From: Tubiluchus corallicola
Lineage: Eukaryota; Priapulida; Priapulimorpha; Priapulimorphida; Tubiluchidae
Direction: 5' to 3'
NCBI GenBank assembly: GCA_030141605.1
Contig: JAQGDQ010000219.1
Location: forward strand, 62,001 to 126,000
DNA: 64,000 nucleotides
The number at the start of each line of letters is the position of its first letter. Position 1 is the first letter of the stretch. Position numbers and translations under genes: made by a program. Of this stretch, positions 25,801 to 64,000 are shown piece after piece. Below the pieces are notes generated by a model. That model was given only the letters and a program-made list of their open reading frames with translations. It was not told the origin of the DNA and ran no database searches.

Positions 25801-27711
25801 TCATATTCACGAAAGTAATTATTTATTTGCTTACAAAAGCTTTAATTCAATTTCAAAAATTAGCATGTAATTAAATAAGCAAAAAAGTTTCACTTAATAA
25901 GCCAACTATAGGCATAACATTTTGCAGCGCAACACTGAAATTACTTTCTCATTCAAGCGTAGCGTGCAGCGGTTCTGGCGCCCAAATGTCTCGCACCCAA
26001 GTGGGCTGGTGCCCAAATGTCTGGCATCCAAACGGCCACCCAATTTTCCTGCACACAAGTGGTCATGCTTGAAATATTAATATGCACATTAGCTGTTGAC
26101 TTTCTATGGACTACGCAAGAAAACGAAATGTTGCATAAGAAATGTTTTAAGTTCACACGTGCTACTTGCTGGCAATTTTGATACACACTCTGTTTCAGTT
26201 TGCAAGTAAACTACAAAATATCAGATTATCAGTTGTGATTGACTTGTAGATCATCTATGTAAATCACGTACGGTCTGAACCTATGAGATTAGGTAGATGT
26301 GAGTGCCTAAGCACTTTGGAATAAATGTGAATGCTTTACTCAACTTCACTTTTAAAGAATCTGACTTGTAGGGCCCTTTTAACCTCCACTAAATCAATAG
26401 ATGCACTCACTCATCTTACTTTTCATAAGTTCAAAAAGTTTATTTTTTAAATTTTACTGTGAATAATTTTTGTTTGTCAACATTTTTACTTACTGATAAC
26501 ACTATTTTACCCATTGCAATGCTGTTTGATTATACCCAATTATATTGTTTCTGTTAAAAGAATATTGTCACTTGTCAGCAATTGCATCCTTGCTGTGAAA
26601 CACAGTTTCTGTTTAGCAAATGAAGTTCTTATAGTTTTAAGGGAACAGAAATGTGGAAAATATAAGATTGTCTGTGGATTTGGCAAATTATGTAAAAAAA
26701 TAATGCAGGAAACACATTAATTTTGCTTACAGAATGGTACAATTAATTTTGAAATCTTTGAACTATAACTAACATTCTCGACTGATTCACTTTACAGAAA
26801 ATACTTGATTCTTTGCGCAAGGTTACACGCAACAGGACTTCAATTGTAATTGCTCATAGATTATCAACTGTAGTGGATGCAGATGAAATACTTGTGCTAA
26901 AGGATGGTAAAGTTGCTGAAAGAGGTGACCATTTTGGTCTCATGGCTAAGAAAGGTTAGAAGTTTTTTGAGTAGCAGATATAAAGATTGTCTGTTTTTGC
27001 ATAAACGATGTCACTTGAAAGAAAAAACAATTTTGTTTGAAAAGTGGGTTAATGCAAATTCGAACATGTAAGAAATCTGCAGCAAATTGGTTACAGTAAA
27101 ATAATTTTTTATTCCTTGTAATCATTTAAGAAAGGATTAGTCAATTGGCATGTAACTAGTTACACTGTAGGCACCCAATCTTTTGGATTAGGTAAAACAG
27201 TCGCAATTACTTAAATGCCTACAGTTGGTTTTTGTCGATTCATGCGTTGTCGACTCTAAGGAAGTTTGCAATTGGCACATGTTGGTTGAGATGAAAATTG
27301 TATTCAAGTGGCCCACAATCGGCAGGTGGCTCACAACCGGGATTGCACATCTTCCTAAAGGAATTTACTAAATAAATGTGCTGGTTGCTTTTGTTGGTAG
27401 ATAAGCTTGAAAGAGCCTAGCCATGCATTGTTAACTTAGTAAATTCCAGTTTAAAGTTCACACTGTCTCAATTAAATGCAAAAGATAAATTTTACCTTTG
27501 AGTGCCAGGTTTACTGTCGGGAAAATTTTATTTTGTTGTTAATTTCAAGAGTTATTGATAATTTGTTGTTACAGGCAGCTACTATTCTGAGCTGTGGAGA
27601 AAGCAACACGAAACACCAGCAATAAAAAATGCTGTACCAGTTAAAGAGGAAGAGTCGCCCTTTTCAGCTCAAATGGAAAATGAAAAAGACAGATCTGGGT
27701 GCACATGCTGA
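13850..27711 (+). CDS. ABCB7: Mitochondrial ABC half-transporter ABCB7/Atm1 (N-terminus unresolved)
   Basis: ABCB7 sits in the inner mitochondrial membrane and exports a glutathione-linked sulfur or iron-sulfur species needed for cytosolic Fe-S protein assembly. Certain exons are 14906-15115, 16292-16430, 16976-17162, 17653-17734, 18840-18928, 19041-19128, 19846-20020, 20510-20667, 21162-21325, 22211-22340, 22485-22656, 23918-24021, 26798-26954 and 27575-27711. All junctions are GT-AG and in phase (1992 nt, 663 residues, TGA). Counting from 14906, the membrane domain covers roughly residues 50-360. The ATPase has Walker A GGSGSGKST (426-434), signature LSGGEKQ (530-536), Walker [14 protein letters not shown] (550-562) and the H-loop His586. 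The Cys-containing tail GCTC resembles the human GCGNCSC end. The human protein has 752 residues; the missing part is the targeting region. Candidate upstream exon 13850-13945 ([15 protein letters not shown] in frame) resembles human LGKGNSGQFLDAAK. Orthology is secure; the start is not. Confidence 0.95.
14193..14282 (+). other. Alternative candidate ABCB7 upstream exon
   Basis: A 90-nt open segment with a good acceptor (cttttacaaacag) and donor (cacag|gtaata) is phase-compatible with the certain exon at 14906. Its translation ([19 protein letters not shown]...) is basic but resembles no ABCB7 sequence I recognise. It may be an optional exon or chance. Confidence 0.2.
15290..15990. repeat. 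Diverged tandem repeat, period about 140 bp, in ABCB7 intron
   Basis: Recurring words are ataagtctgtaag (15764 and 15903; related atatctgtaag near 15632), atgtaaggc with a nearby ggctcgggg/ggctcgagg, ccatctagtgcc / ccatcaattgc / ccatctaaagcc, and cccctgaat followed by aat or atc. They imply about five degraded units of about 140 bp. A run of 14 G lies inside one unit. No coding capacity is implied. Confidence 0.65.
15590..15603. repeat. Homopolymer run of 14 G
   Basis: An uninterrupted G14 lies between actc and cctag within the diverged tandem repeat. In an AT-rich genome this is notable, and its exact length may be unreliable in sequencing. Confidence 0.9.
17950..18708. mobile_element. hAT-type non-autonomous element with perfect 8-bp target duplication
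   Basis: ACGGAAGC flanks both sides (17942-17949 and 18709-18716). The ends are inverted: left CAAGGATGTTACC, right (inverted) CAGGGATTTCACC, with further accgaaac/gtttcggt-type words inside. The 8-bp duplication plus CAGGGAT-type ends is typical of hAT. There is no transposase frame in the 759 bp. It lies in the ABCB7 intron 17735-18839, well clear of the splice sites. Confidence 0.85.
22657..23917. other. ABCB7 intron, no recognised feature
   Basis: This AT-rich intron splits the ABC signature motif (LSG|GEKQ). I see no repeat with clear ends and no coding resemblance. Confidence 0.5.
25213..26034. mobile_element. Fold-back element with minisatellite arms (ttgggcac repeats)
   Basis: At 25213-25287 a unit of about 17 bp (gacatttgggcac plus a spacer of 3-5 bases) repeats five times. 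At 25975-26034 the reverse complement (gtgcccaaatgtc) repeats about four times. Inverted arms made of tandem repeats around an 690-bp AT-rich centre are typical of fold-back elements. Related words (caatttggacataag at about 24902, acaagtggtcatg at about 25130 and 26051) hint that the element or its relatives extend further out. It lies in ABCB7 intron 24022-26797. Confidence 0.65.
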
Positions 27712-28454
27712 CAAAAAACTTCAGTAGACTTGATGGTATTTTTGTTGAAAATGCTTAGCCTGTTTAAATATCATTAGGGAATCAGGAGAAATACATTTAA
27801 ACAGCTTATACAGTTTTGGTGGTTTTGTCAGAATTGCACAGTGATGAGGGTGTATTCCGCAGCCATTCAATCGTATGTACTGTTACTTAGTTAGCTTGCA
27901 TATATGATAACTACATCTGAGTTTTATAAAATTGTGTTCATATCTTTCTAAAACTAAAAATTCTTTTAAGTGAAAAATAATTAGTGTATGATGAACCAAT
28001 TAAAAATTTCATTAAATGAGCCATGTAAACTTTTGGCTCACATATTTGGTCTTTTGAATTCATGTTATCTTTTTGAGCTAAACCCAATGAGCGTGAGCAT
28101 CTTAAGCACATTTAAAATTGCTCTGGAAGTGCTTTAAATCACTCAAGCTAATCTTTGTCAAATGGTTCATATTTATTTTTTATCACCTGTCGCATTTTCA
28201 TTGATGTGATATGGAGTAATTTATGAGCATTCTGATCTTGTATTGAATGTATTCGTTAATTTGTTTAGACAATTGGCACTCTAGTCAGGTACAATAGGTT
28301 TAATAATTTCTGAAACATTTAGGATGTATTTAATATTCGTTAGAAATTCCATTGTGACGAAAAAGGCGTTTTGGTATAGTATACTACATTATGATTTCAG
28401 GTGGAGAAACAAAAAACTTTAAAAAAGCACAAGGTATTTTGCATTCTAAATAAA
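27712..28454 (+). other. Probable ABCB7 3' UTR and polyadenylation signal
   Basis: After the TGA at 27709-27711 the sequence is AT-rich and non-coding. A canonical AATAAA lies at 28449-28454. It is a reasonable end point for the transcript, but other AT-rich hexamers exist nearby. Confidence 0.4.
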
Positions 28455-30153
28455 ATTAGATTAGTGACACATTACTGTATAAATGTATTTTAGTGATTAT
28501 GGCACTGTACTGACATTTTTTGTTAACAATTGTTAGTCTTCATTAAAAATTTAAAATGCTTATAGAATACAGTAATTTTTAGTGAACTTAGGAAAAATTT
28601 GTGTAGCAAGTGGACAGTGCCGTAGCTACGGCAAGTGGCTAGGGCATCTGAGTTTTCCATCCCCTCCTCCAGTGACAAATGTAACATCTAAGCAACATCC
28701 TTGTGATTTTAGATTTGTAAAGTTTAGTTTTGTGGTGCAGTTGTGATAAATTGTGGAGATGAATTGATAAATTAATAAAAATCACTACTGGAAAAAATAA
28801 ATAAGTAATTATAAATGTATTTCACAATTAAAGCAGTTAATTCAAGATTTGCACTGCTCAGAAATTTTGAAAATATAGAAAGAAGCTATGTAAATATTAC
28901 AAAAATATTTTAATGTACTATATTATCATCTTCCTTCTTCTCAAACTTTCAACATTAAGTTCTATAAGCAGTGTTTTCATGGAAAATAAAATTGTCAGGC
29001 ATTTTCTTTTATTTTCATGGAAAATACGCAAACACTTCAAACGACGTTTAAATTTTGTTAAATTAATATTAAGAAAATCACACATCGGCTTCTGTAAACT
29101 TGAACGATTTCTAAAACAGCGAAAATGCAAAAATCACCTATGATTACAACAATTATTGACGACTCAAATTAGACACTGATATTTCCCTACTGTGCACACT
29201 CTACGTAAGTTTTGTAACACCTACTGTTTCGACAGAATCAATTTTTTGAAGGCACATGATCAAACTGCTGCCTTCTGAAGATTGCTGCCCAGGATGGACA
29301 TCCCATTCGTCTTCCCCTTAGCTGCTCCACTGGTATTGGAAGCTTTCAACTCAGGGATTTTTTTATATTTATGTCAACCTGTTAGTTTATCAGACCAAAA
29401 TTAGCAATATTGTTGGTCTTTATTTTGGTTTCAGTTGTATCTTTCTGTGTTCTTAGTGTCTGAATAGGCAATGATCTATCTAGTTAGCTCAAATTAAAGT
29501 CAAGGCTTAGTCAAAATTTTTTTATTGAAATGCAGTAAATTTATTTTATTTAATTATGCAAAATATTTATTGTTTATTGGGCAAACAAAAGCAATAGAAT
29601 TGTTTTTATGTAGTACACTAGTTTTTATGTAGCTTATGTATGTTTAGCTTTTAATCTAATAGTCATTTACCTTATGGTAAAGCATTATAGCACTAGAAAT
29701 TTATTGGTCATATAAGCATAAGCTGTGTAATTAAGTGTAGACTTCTCAAGTTTTCTTGAAAAACCTATAGTAAGTATGTTTTTGAGCAAAATTGAGTTAT
29801 TGACTTCTTAGTACTTAGCTGCTTTTTCCCACCAAATGATTTGATGATATGAAACTAAATGTATTAGCAAATTAATAAACCTGGTAAGTCCATTTTTCCC
29901 GAAATTTTTAGCAAACCTTGATGTAGATGAGAGTTGTTTGTATTTTTCTATGATTTGGCATTGAGCAACCCAGTATCCAGTACGGACAAATGGGGTAAAG
30001 TTTTATGATGCTTGCATCATGCCTGCCCTGCATTAATAAATTAACCCTACATCTAATTTAAATGACAGTAAATCGAGGTATTTTGCTGTAGCTAGTCTGC
30101 ATTTAAAATTATCAAATAAATACCTTTAATCTTTGCCCTTAAAAAACAGAGTC

Positions 30154-30244
30154 AATATGCCCAACTTGCGTAATGCACTGGGTGAGATATCACCTAGCAT
30201 AGTAGTCTATGTCACCCAATGTCTAGCATGAGTTGGGCATATTT
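30154..30244. repeat. Short hairpin / miniature inverted repeat
   Basis: The arm aatatgcccaact (30154-30166) is matched by agttgggcatatt (30231-30243). The symmetry continues inside with cactgggtgag against gtcacccaatgtc. A fold of about 35 bp stem results, in AT-rich spacer. It could be a tiny MITE or a structured RNA; nothing decides between them. Confidence 0.6.
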
Positions 30245-30329
30245 ATATTCACTCAGTTGGTGGTATGTAAATTTTTCGACTGTATGATTTTACAAAACTT
30301 GCTAGAAACAGTGGAAATGTGTTAAAGTT

Positions 30330-30420
30330 AGGGAACATGTTGGATTTGAGCCAGAACTAGAGGCATTTCTCTTACAAAGTGAGCGCTACGATCCATCTCG
30401 CTCACTGGCTCCCATGTGAA
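30330..30420 (-). repeat. tRNA-derived SINE-like segment
   Basis: Read on the minus strand, an A-box-like GATGGATCGTAGCGCTCAC is followed about 35 bases later by a B-box-like ctGGCTCAAATCCaac. Spacing and order fit an internal RNA polymerase III promoter of a tRNA-derived SINE. The acceptor stem does not pair, so this is not a functional tRNA gene. Confidence 0.5.
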
Positions 30421-31288
30421 CTTTACAATGACTGTGTGATCCTAAAGATAATGTATTTCAAAATAATTTCAGAGCAGTTCAAAATAATAAGATTGTAATG
30501 TTGTTGTCGTCTTGGTTATCTTTTAGCTTATCATTATGCATTACTAATAAATCATTTTGTTTATTTTATTAAATGAAGCAATTAATGTTATTTTTGCAGA
30601 ATATATCTTATGCCTGTTAGTACTTTATCATTTTAACGGTCGTTTCAAGATCTTAGATTTGATGGTCTGGATTATTTCAAGTTAGGTTGGATGAACAGTA
30701 TTAATCATTTCTTTAATTTTGCTACAATAGTCAAATTACATTGCTTGCTTTTGGGTTGATGTAACGAGACTAATATTTTCGCGTTCAGATTGATTGGTTT
30801 GTGCTGCCATCTCTGGGCAACACTTTGTTTAACGCTGCTTGTCATGTCTTCTGTGCTTTGGATGCAGTGATTGTGTCCCTGTGATTTATTTCATTATTTC
30901 CGGGTCAGGCTTGTTTTTCTGGCTGAAATGGTGGGAGATTTACAAAGCAGATGACAGCCACCATAGTTTTGGCGCTGATACAGATAAACAGTCACAAATT
31001 CTTTAAGAAAAATGCTTTGAAGGATGAAAAATGATACTGTAAAATCCCACGTACGTAAGTAGCTCTATATAGACTCATAGACATGAGTTTTGAATGACGA
31101 AATAGCAAACTTTAACTAAATGTGTTGTAGTAATTGGAAATTACAGTTTTTAAATTAGCAATTGGCTTTTTATAAGAATAACTTTATTTCATAACAATTT
31201 AAGTAATTTAAAAAATGATAACTAAAGAATAAGGTGAAATTTATTTTGTTTATAGATCTTTGTAAATACCTGTTGACTAGAATAAACT

Positions 31289-59506
<28,218 letters not shown>

Positions 59507-60004
59507 GGCCATGGAGTAAGGTTAGGACAGGTTTTCTTTCCAAAAACCAAACACCTTATAAGAGCAACTTATTGCTCAGTTCTGTAGGTTACTCCATCTT
59601 GTTTATATCACAACTCTTACCCATTTATTTTAGCATGAAAAGCCGCTGAGCGGCACACATAACAGCGAGTACTGTTTAGTATTAACTGTACAAGTTTTCA
59701 TGACACTTCACAGAGGTAAATGAAGAACAAGTAATCGAGAGGTGCTTTTTGCTAACACTATTTGTGTTCAGATTTATTGCATTATTTATTTGTACATTTC
59801 TTGTAAATAGTTTTTCAGTTTTAGTCATTGTATAGTATTTATGTTTTGAATAGTTCCTAAAGCAGGGTCATTAACAAAATGGTGAGTAACAAGTTGAAAA
59901 GCTTTGTTATATGTAATATAGTGTATAATATATTTATTTAGAAAGCCAAATATGTTTGGCACAAGCATTAGCAAATGTTTTGCTAATGTACCATGAGAGA
60001 GTGC

Positions 60005-60010
60005 AATAAA
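60005..60010 (+). terminator. AATAAA polyadenylation signal of the kinase gene
   Basis: A canonical AATAAA about 500 bp after the stop is followed by a T/GT-rich stretch (attttatttgtgctc). It is the best 3' end for the transcript, giving a 3' UTR of about 0.5 kb. Confidence 0.55.
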
Positions 60011-62645
60011 CTTATACTCAAATTTTATTTGTGCTCATCAAATACCAGTAGGATTGTTGGACAGTGAAGTAAATTGTTTTTATTTATTATCTGCTGATCG
60101 ATTAGTCATCCTGCTGAATCAGTTTCCTCTTTACGGTCTCAGAAAAGTTAAAACATCAATTTAATAAAAATGGATTTTAATCTGAAGCTCAAAAAACTCT
60201 CCTCAAGATCGTTTACGTGTTACTCCCATGCTAACTATTTATTAACAATTATTTAAACAGTCTCTTTAAAATTAAAGTGAGTTCTGAAAAAGACATAAAA
60301 AGATGAATAATGTACAAAGCACTAGCTTACAAATATAAATAATGGTTTTTGATTAATAAACTTACTCATAATTATTTTTCTGGTGTGATAACACACACAC
60401 AGGTATTGTGGTTATTGATATTACGGTAACTTTTGGCCTGTTGATGTAAACTACAGTGTGTACTTGAATTACTAACAAATTTTCGAACTTCAAAACACGA
60501 CTTAAAATTTGGTGATTTTAACTCGCTAAAAACGTTCTATGGTGTTTGGAGTCGTGATGCATCTATAACTGGATCTTAGCGTACCGAAACTCTTTTACTG
60601 TCACATGGTAACTAAATTATTATTTTTTAATTCAAGTCACCCGAACAGCATTTAACTGTCAGTGTTGTTGCCAAATTTTTGTTTAGTTTTTGTAAATAAG
60701 TTTGTATTTCTTTGATATTTTTTCTAATATTTAAATTATACATAATTATCATGCGATTTTCTTATTTTACATGGTCACATTTGACACTGTTATGTTCTTG
60801 GTACAAATTTAAATTTTTTTGAAACTGAGTAAAAAATTTTTCTGATATATGTAATATTTCCAGTGATTTCAGTTTACTATCAGCAATAAAAATGGCAGTT
60901 ATCATTTTGCCTTTGTGGATTTTCTGTTCTTAAACTTGATTTAACAACCACCTAACAGTGACCTGAACAAAACGTAGTCAAAAAGAAGACACAGTATGTA
61001 AATTATGAGACAGAAATATTCCTTGGGAATTAATTTATTATAGGAAAGGTAACAAACATGCATGGATGTCAAATACTGTGTCTACAGTTAAAATTAGGAT
61101 AAACATATACCAGGCCCCTTGAGAATATAATAGTGTAATGAACAGGCTAATTTCTATGTATGTGGAGATAAGTAAAAAAATTTAAATATGCCAAAAAATC
61201 AATTTGATAATTTCTGCGACAATTACAACTGTATTTGTTTCATGTTCGACAAGAAATGAAAATACCTGTTTGAGTTTAATTAGAAGCAAAGACAAAGGCA
61301 TTTTAATGGTAATTCATTATGTTATTAGTTAACAAATTAAAGATTTCTTTTAACACATTTTTTGTAAAATATAGGTGAAAAGTTAATACACATGTACACT
61401 AGCTTAGCAAAAACAAATTAGATTTTTTCATGGCTAAGCCTTTTTACAATCAATTGGAACATTTTAAACAAATAATATAGTCGGTAGCTGATAGAATTTT
61501 ATTTCGCAAGTATAGAGAAAAATATTTGAAATTTGTGGAAGACCCCCTTAATTATTTGTATTATATCCACGTTATATAAATTTGCACACATCATTCCTTG
61601 CTGTTAATTTTAAACCCTCAATCTGAATACACTGAGGGCTTAAACAATTTACAATACAATAAATGTTCAGAGATTGTGGCAGAGTTCCTGCATCATGAAT
61701 GTACAAACGGTCATCACTTGCAAATACTCGTCAGCACCATCATGAAGGCACTTGTCAGCTATCTGAAATTATGAATTAATCGACTTTTGTATTTTCATAA
61801 GCCTTATCATTAGCTAATGTAGAACCCAATCAATGCTGCTCTAACCAATGGGATGTACAATGAGTGAGATATTCAAGCTAGCAAGTAAATTATTTTTCCT
61901 CTGCAACATATTGGGCATGTGAAAGAAAACATCAAAAGCAACTGCTTAAAATAAGATCTAACTATGATTTGAATATGAGACATGGTGCCAAGCAGTGAAC
62001 ACATGTATCACTGAGTACAATACACATATGCTTTAGCACTCAATTATTTATCAGGGTGAATAAATTTGTCATATATGTCAATCAATAAGTAATATTAAAA
62101 ATTAGGCAAGCTACACAAAGTACACATAACCTTTAAAACAAATTATTGCTTGATTAGAAATACACAATTGTGGAATAAAACAGGTGCCTCGGCTTTAAAA
62201 CAAGCGTTCGTGTTATGCTAAGCAAATATTTTCATAAACGTATAAATGTGCAAAGGCAAGCACAGATTTAAAGATGACCCAGACTGATAAATACAATACA
62301 TATAACTTCTGGAAGAAATTGCCCCACAATGTACTAACAATCATTGACAAACAGCAGTAATATGTACTACAGCATCAAATCATAGATTCACTAAAATATG
62401 ACGTTAGCAGAACATAAAGTTTACTTGTGTCGTGATTTGCAAAGCAAATAGTGCATCAATGATAAATATGAAGGGTGCACGATAACATATACTACCTGTT
62501 ACTAGGCAAACTTTAGCTATTTAAATATAAAAATAACACTAATCTTGGGTTGTGTGACATTGAAAGATCAGAAAACGGCACAGAAAAGATTGCCGTGCAT
62601 TCTGTGATGGAAAGTTTTTAAGTCAAGAATAAGTAGGCAGCAAGC
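60011..62645. other. Spacer between the kinase and elongase genes
   Basis: This AT-rich sequence has no recognisable exon. The part near 62600 should hold the 5' leader of the elongase. No TATA box or element ends are convincing. Confidence 0.4.
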
Positions 62646-63402
62646 ATGCATATTCCATCCTTAAATAATAAAACTGGTTTAAAGCCAGTTAAAATGTGGG
62701 AATTAAGAGATGGTGAAGACACGCTAAGGGACGTAGAAATCAGCATAATCACTAATCAAGAAATACCAAAAAAGTACAACTTCTTGCTCAAAAATAGGCT
62801 TCCATTCGAAACGCAAGACATGTCAGTCCATATGAGAAGCTTGACGCATGAATGGTTCATCTCTTACTGGCACTGGTCAATATATTTAGGTGTCATGTAT
62901 GTGGCTGTCATATTCTGGTTGCAAAGAGCCATGAAAACACGAAGCAGGTTTGAAATGCGCAAAGTGCTATTTCTCTGGAGCTTTGGATTGTCCATTTTCA
63001 GCATTTTAGGAACATTTCGAAGTGTGCCAGAACTAGTGCATGTTCTCAAAGTGTACGGATTCAGCTACTCTGTGTGTGCAAACAGCTTTGGCTATGGCCT
63101 GCCTGGCATTTACACCATCGCATTCACCTTTTCTAAGATCCCAGAACTTCTTGACACTGTCTTTATTGTTCTTCGCAAGAAAAAATTGATCTTCCTTCAT
63201 TGGTACCATCATGCCACTGTGCTCGTGTACTCCTGGTACTGTTATAAAGTACAGACTGGTGCAGGAAGGTGGATCATCTCCATGAACTATTTAGTTCACA
63301 GCATGATGTATTTTTATTATGCTCTCCGAGCAGTACAAGTAAATGTTCCGAAGTTCGTCAACACCATCATTACGCTGATGCAAATAATTCAAATGATTTT
63401 GG
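62646..63402 (+). CDS. ELOVL6: ELOVL6-type very-long-chain fatty-acid elongase, 5' part only
   Basis: ELOVL enzymes catalyse the condensing step that extends acyl-CoA with malonyl-CoA in the ER membrane; the ELOVL6 group prefers saturated and monounsaturated C12-C16 substrates. This exon encodes 252 residues plus one base, ending at G|gtaagtac (63403); the remainder lies beyond 64000. Visible marks are KIPELLDT (164-171), the catalytic histidine box HWYHH (185-189), YSWYCYK (195-201) and MNYLVHSMMYFYYALRA (213-229). Hydrophobic segments lie at about 74-93, 106-122, 150-176 and 187-198. LRKKKLIFLHWYHH is close to human ELOVL6 LRKQKLIFLHWYHH. An in-frame TAG at 62634 precedes the ATG, but Met17 or Met59 could also start. 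The N-terminus is about 30-50 residues longer than human. ELOVL3 is a close alternative. Confidence 0.9.
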
Positions 63403-64000
63403 GTAAGTACACTTCAGCATTAAAAACTGCCATATAATATGTCGCTGTTCATCAAATATCACTTTACAAGTTATATGAAATCTACCACACTGTGGATATA
63501 ACAACTTAAAAACAACAACTTAACAGTCCTGCAATTGTTTGTAAGTTTATAAAGTAAGCTATGCACATTTTCAGGTGGCAATTTTTTAACTTGCTTTCAA
63601 AAACAAGCTCTTACTGCATGAGAATCTCAGCCTTAACAAAACACAAAAAATAAATAAAATAAACATGCTCATTGGCATTTCTTTAGAATTTTTTTAGATC
63701 ATAAATGCCAGTAGTTATGTTTATTACACCATTGATGATTTCGTTTTTTCAGCATAATTACATGACCTATCCATGCGCAGCAATGTGACCCTCAACATAA
63801 TATCAGGTCCATAATCCCTCAATACGGAAATTATATAGGATTAAAACTAGTGGTGCGCAACTCATTTCAGCTCCATTCGCACTCCAATGACATCGCAAAT
63901 TCTCATTCGCACCACCCCAAATGCAAGGCGCTAATTTAATGCTGTTTTTCCAGGAAATTTCAGTAAAAATACGTTAGGACCGGCAGAAGTAGTCTGCACA
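63403..64000. other. First visible elongase intron, incomplete
   Basis: This is the intron after the large elongase exon. At about 63849 the words tagtggtgcgcaactcattt and attcgcac look like the tip of a hAT-type element whose other end would lie outside the window. The next exon is not within the window. Confidence 0.4.

Larger units (their letters stand above)
28455..31288. other. Spacer between ABCB7 and the kinase gene
   Basis: No gene is recognised. Contents seen are a lone CAGTGCCGTAGCTAC word at about 28613 resembling a hAT end, a hairpin at 30154-30244 and a tRNA-like SINE segment at 30330-30420. A donor-like cccacgtac|gtaagtag near 31055 and an acceptor-like gttgactag ending at about 31280 could mark a 5' untranslated exon of the kinase. 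Confidence 0.4.

Noticed and set aside
27165-27350. Pogo-like element at tgtaggcacccaatc
   Set aside because: It superficially resembles the 6279 element tip, but no second end with a TA flank was found.
28613-28640. hAT-type element at the CAGTGCCGTAGCTAC word
   Set aside because: No matching inverted end or 8-bp duplication was found downstream; probably a lone fragment or chance.

Overview
This window is nuclear DNA from a multicellular animal, probably an invertebrate. It is AT-rich (about one third G+C by eye). Its genes are split into many short exons with GT-AG introns of 0.1 to 12.6 kb, and introns and spacers are full of small non-autonomous DNA transposons, tRNA-derived SINE-like units and simple repeats. 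I cannot name the species. There is no bacterial, viral or CRISPR content.

Layout. (1) 1587-11984, minus strand: a complete six-exon gene for the animal uracil phosphoribosyltransferase homolog (UPRT). (2) 11985 to about 12300: a short divergent intergenic stretch, probably a bidirectional promoter. (3) about 12.3-27.7 kb, plus strand: the mitochondrial half-transporter ABCB7/Atm1. Fourteen exons from 14906 to 27711 are clear; the N-terminal targeting exons are only partly resolved. UPRT and ABCB7 are also head-to-head neighbours in human Xq13.3, so this looks like ancient microsynteny. (4) 31289-59506, plus strand: a PRKX-type cAMP-dependent-like protein kinase. It has two candidate alternative first exons 12.6 kb apart (31289-31433 and 44072-44405), both joining in phase to the same seven downstream exons. 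(5) 62646-63402, plus strand: the first large coding exon of an ELOVL6-type very-long-chain fatty-acid elongase; the gene runs off the right edge.

Mobile DNA. Three elements have hAT-type ends with 8-bp target duplications: 8547-9693 and 17950-18708 (perfect) and 49801-50311 (7 of 8). Two have pogo/Tigger-type ends flanked by TA: 6279-7356 and 51295-51453. There are several fold-back or MITE-like inverted repeats, a decayed LINE 3' end (34602-35420, minus), and tRNA-derived SINE-like units, including a tandem row of three at 47650-48335.

The genes do not form one pathway. UPRT belongs by family to pyrimidine salvage, ABCB7 to export from mitochondria for cytosolic iron-sulfur protein assembly, PRKX to signalling, and ELOVL6 to lipid elongation. 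The most informative points are the conserved divergent pair, the paired first exons of the kinase that meet inside the glycine loop, the family-typical loss of catalytic motifs in UPRT, and the layered transposon structures.
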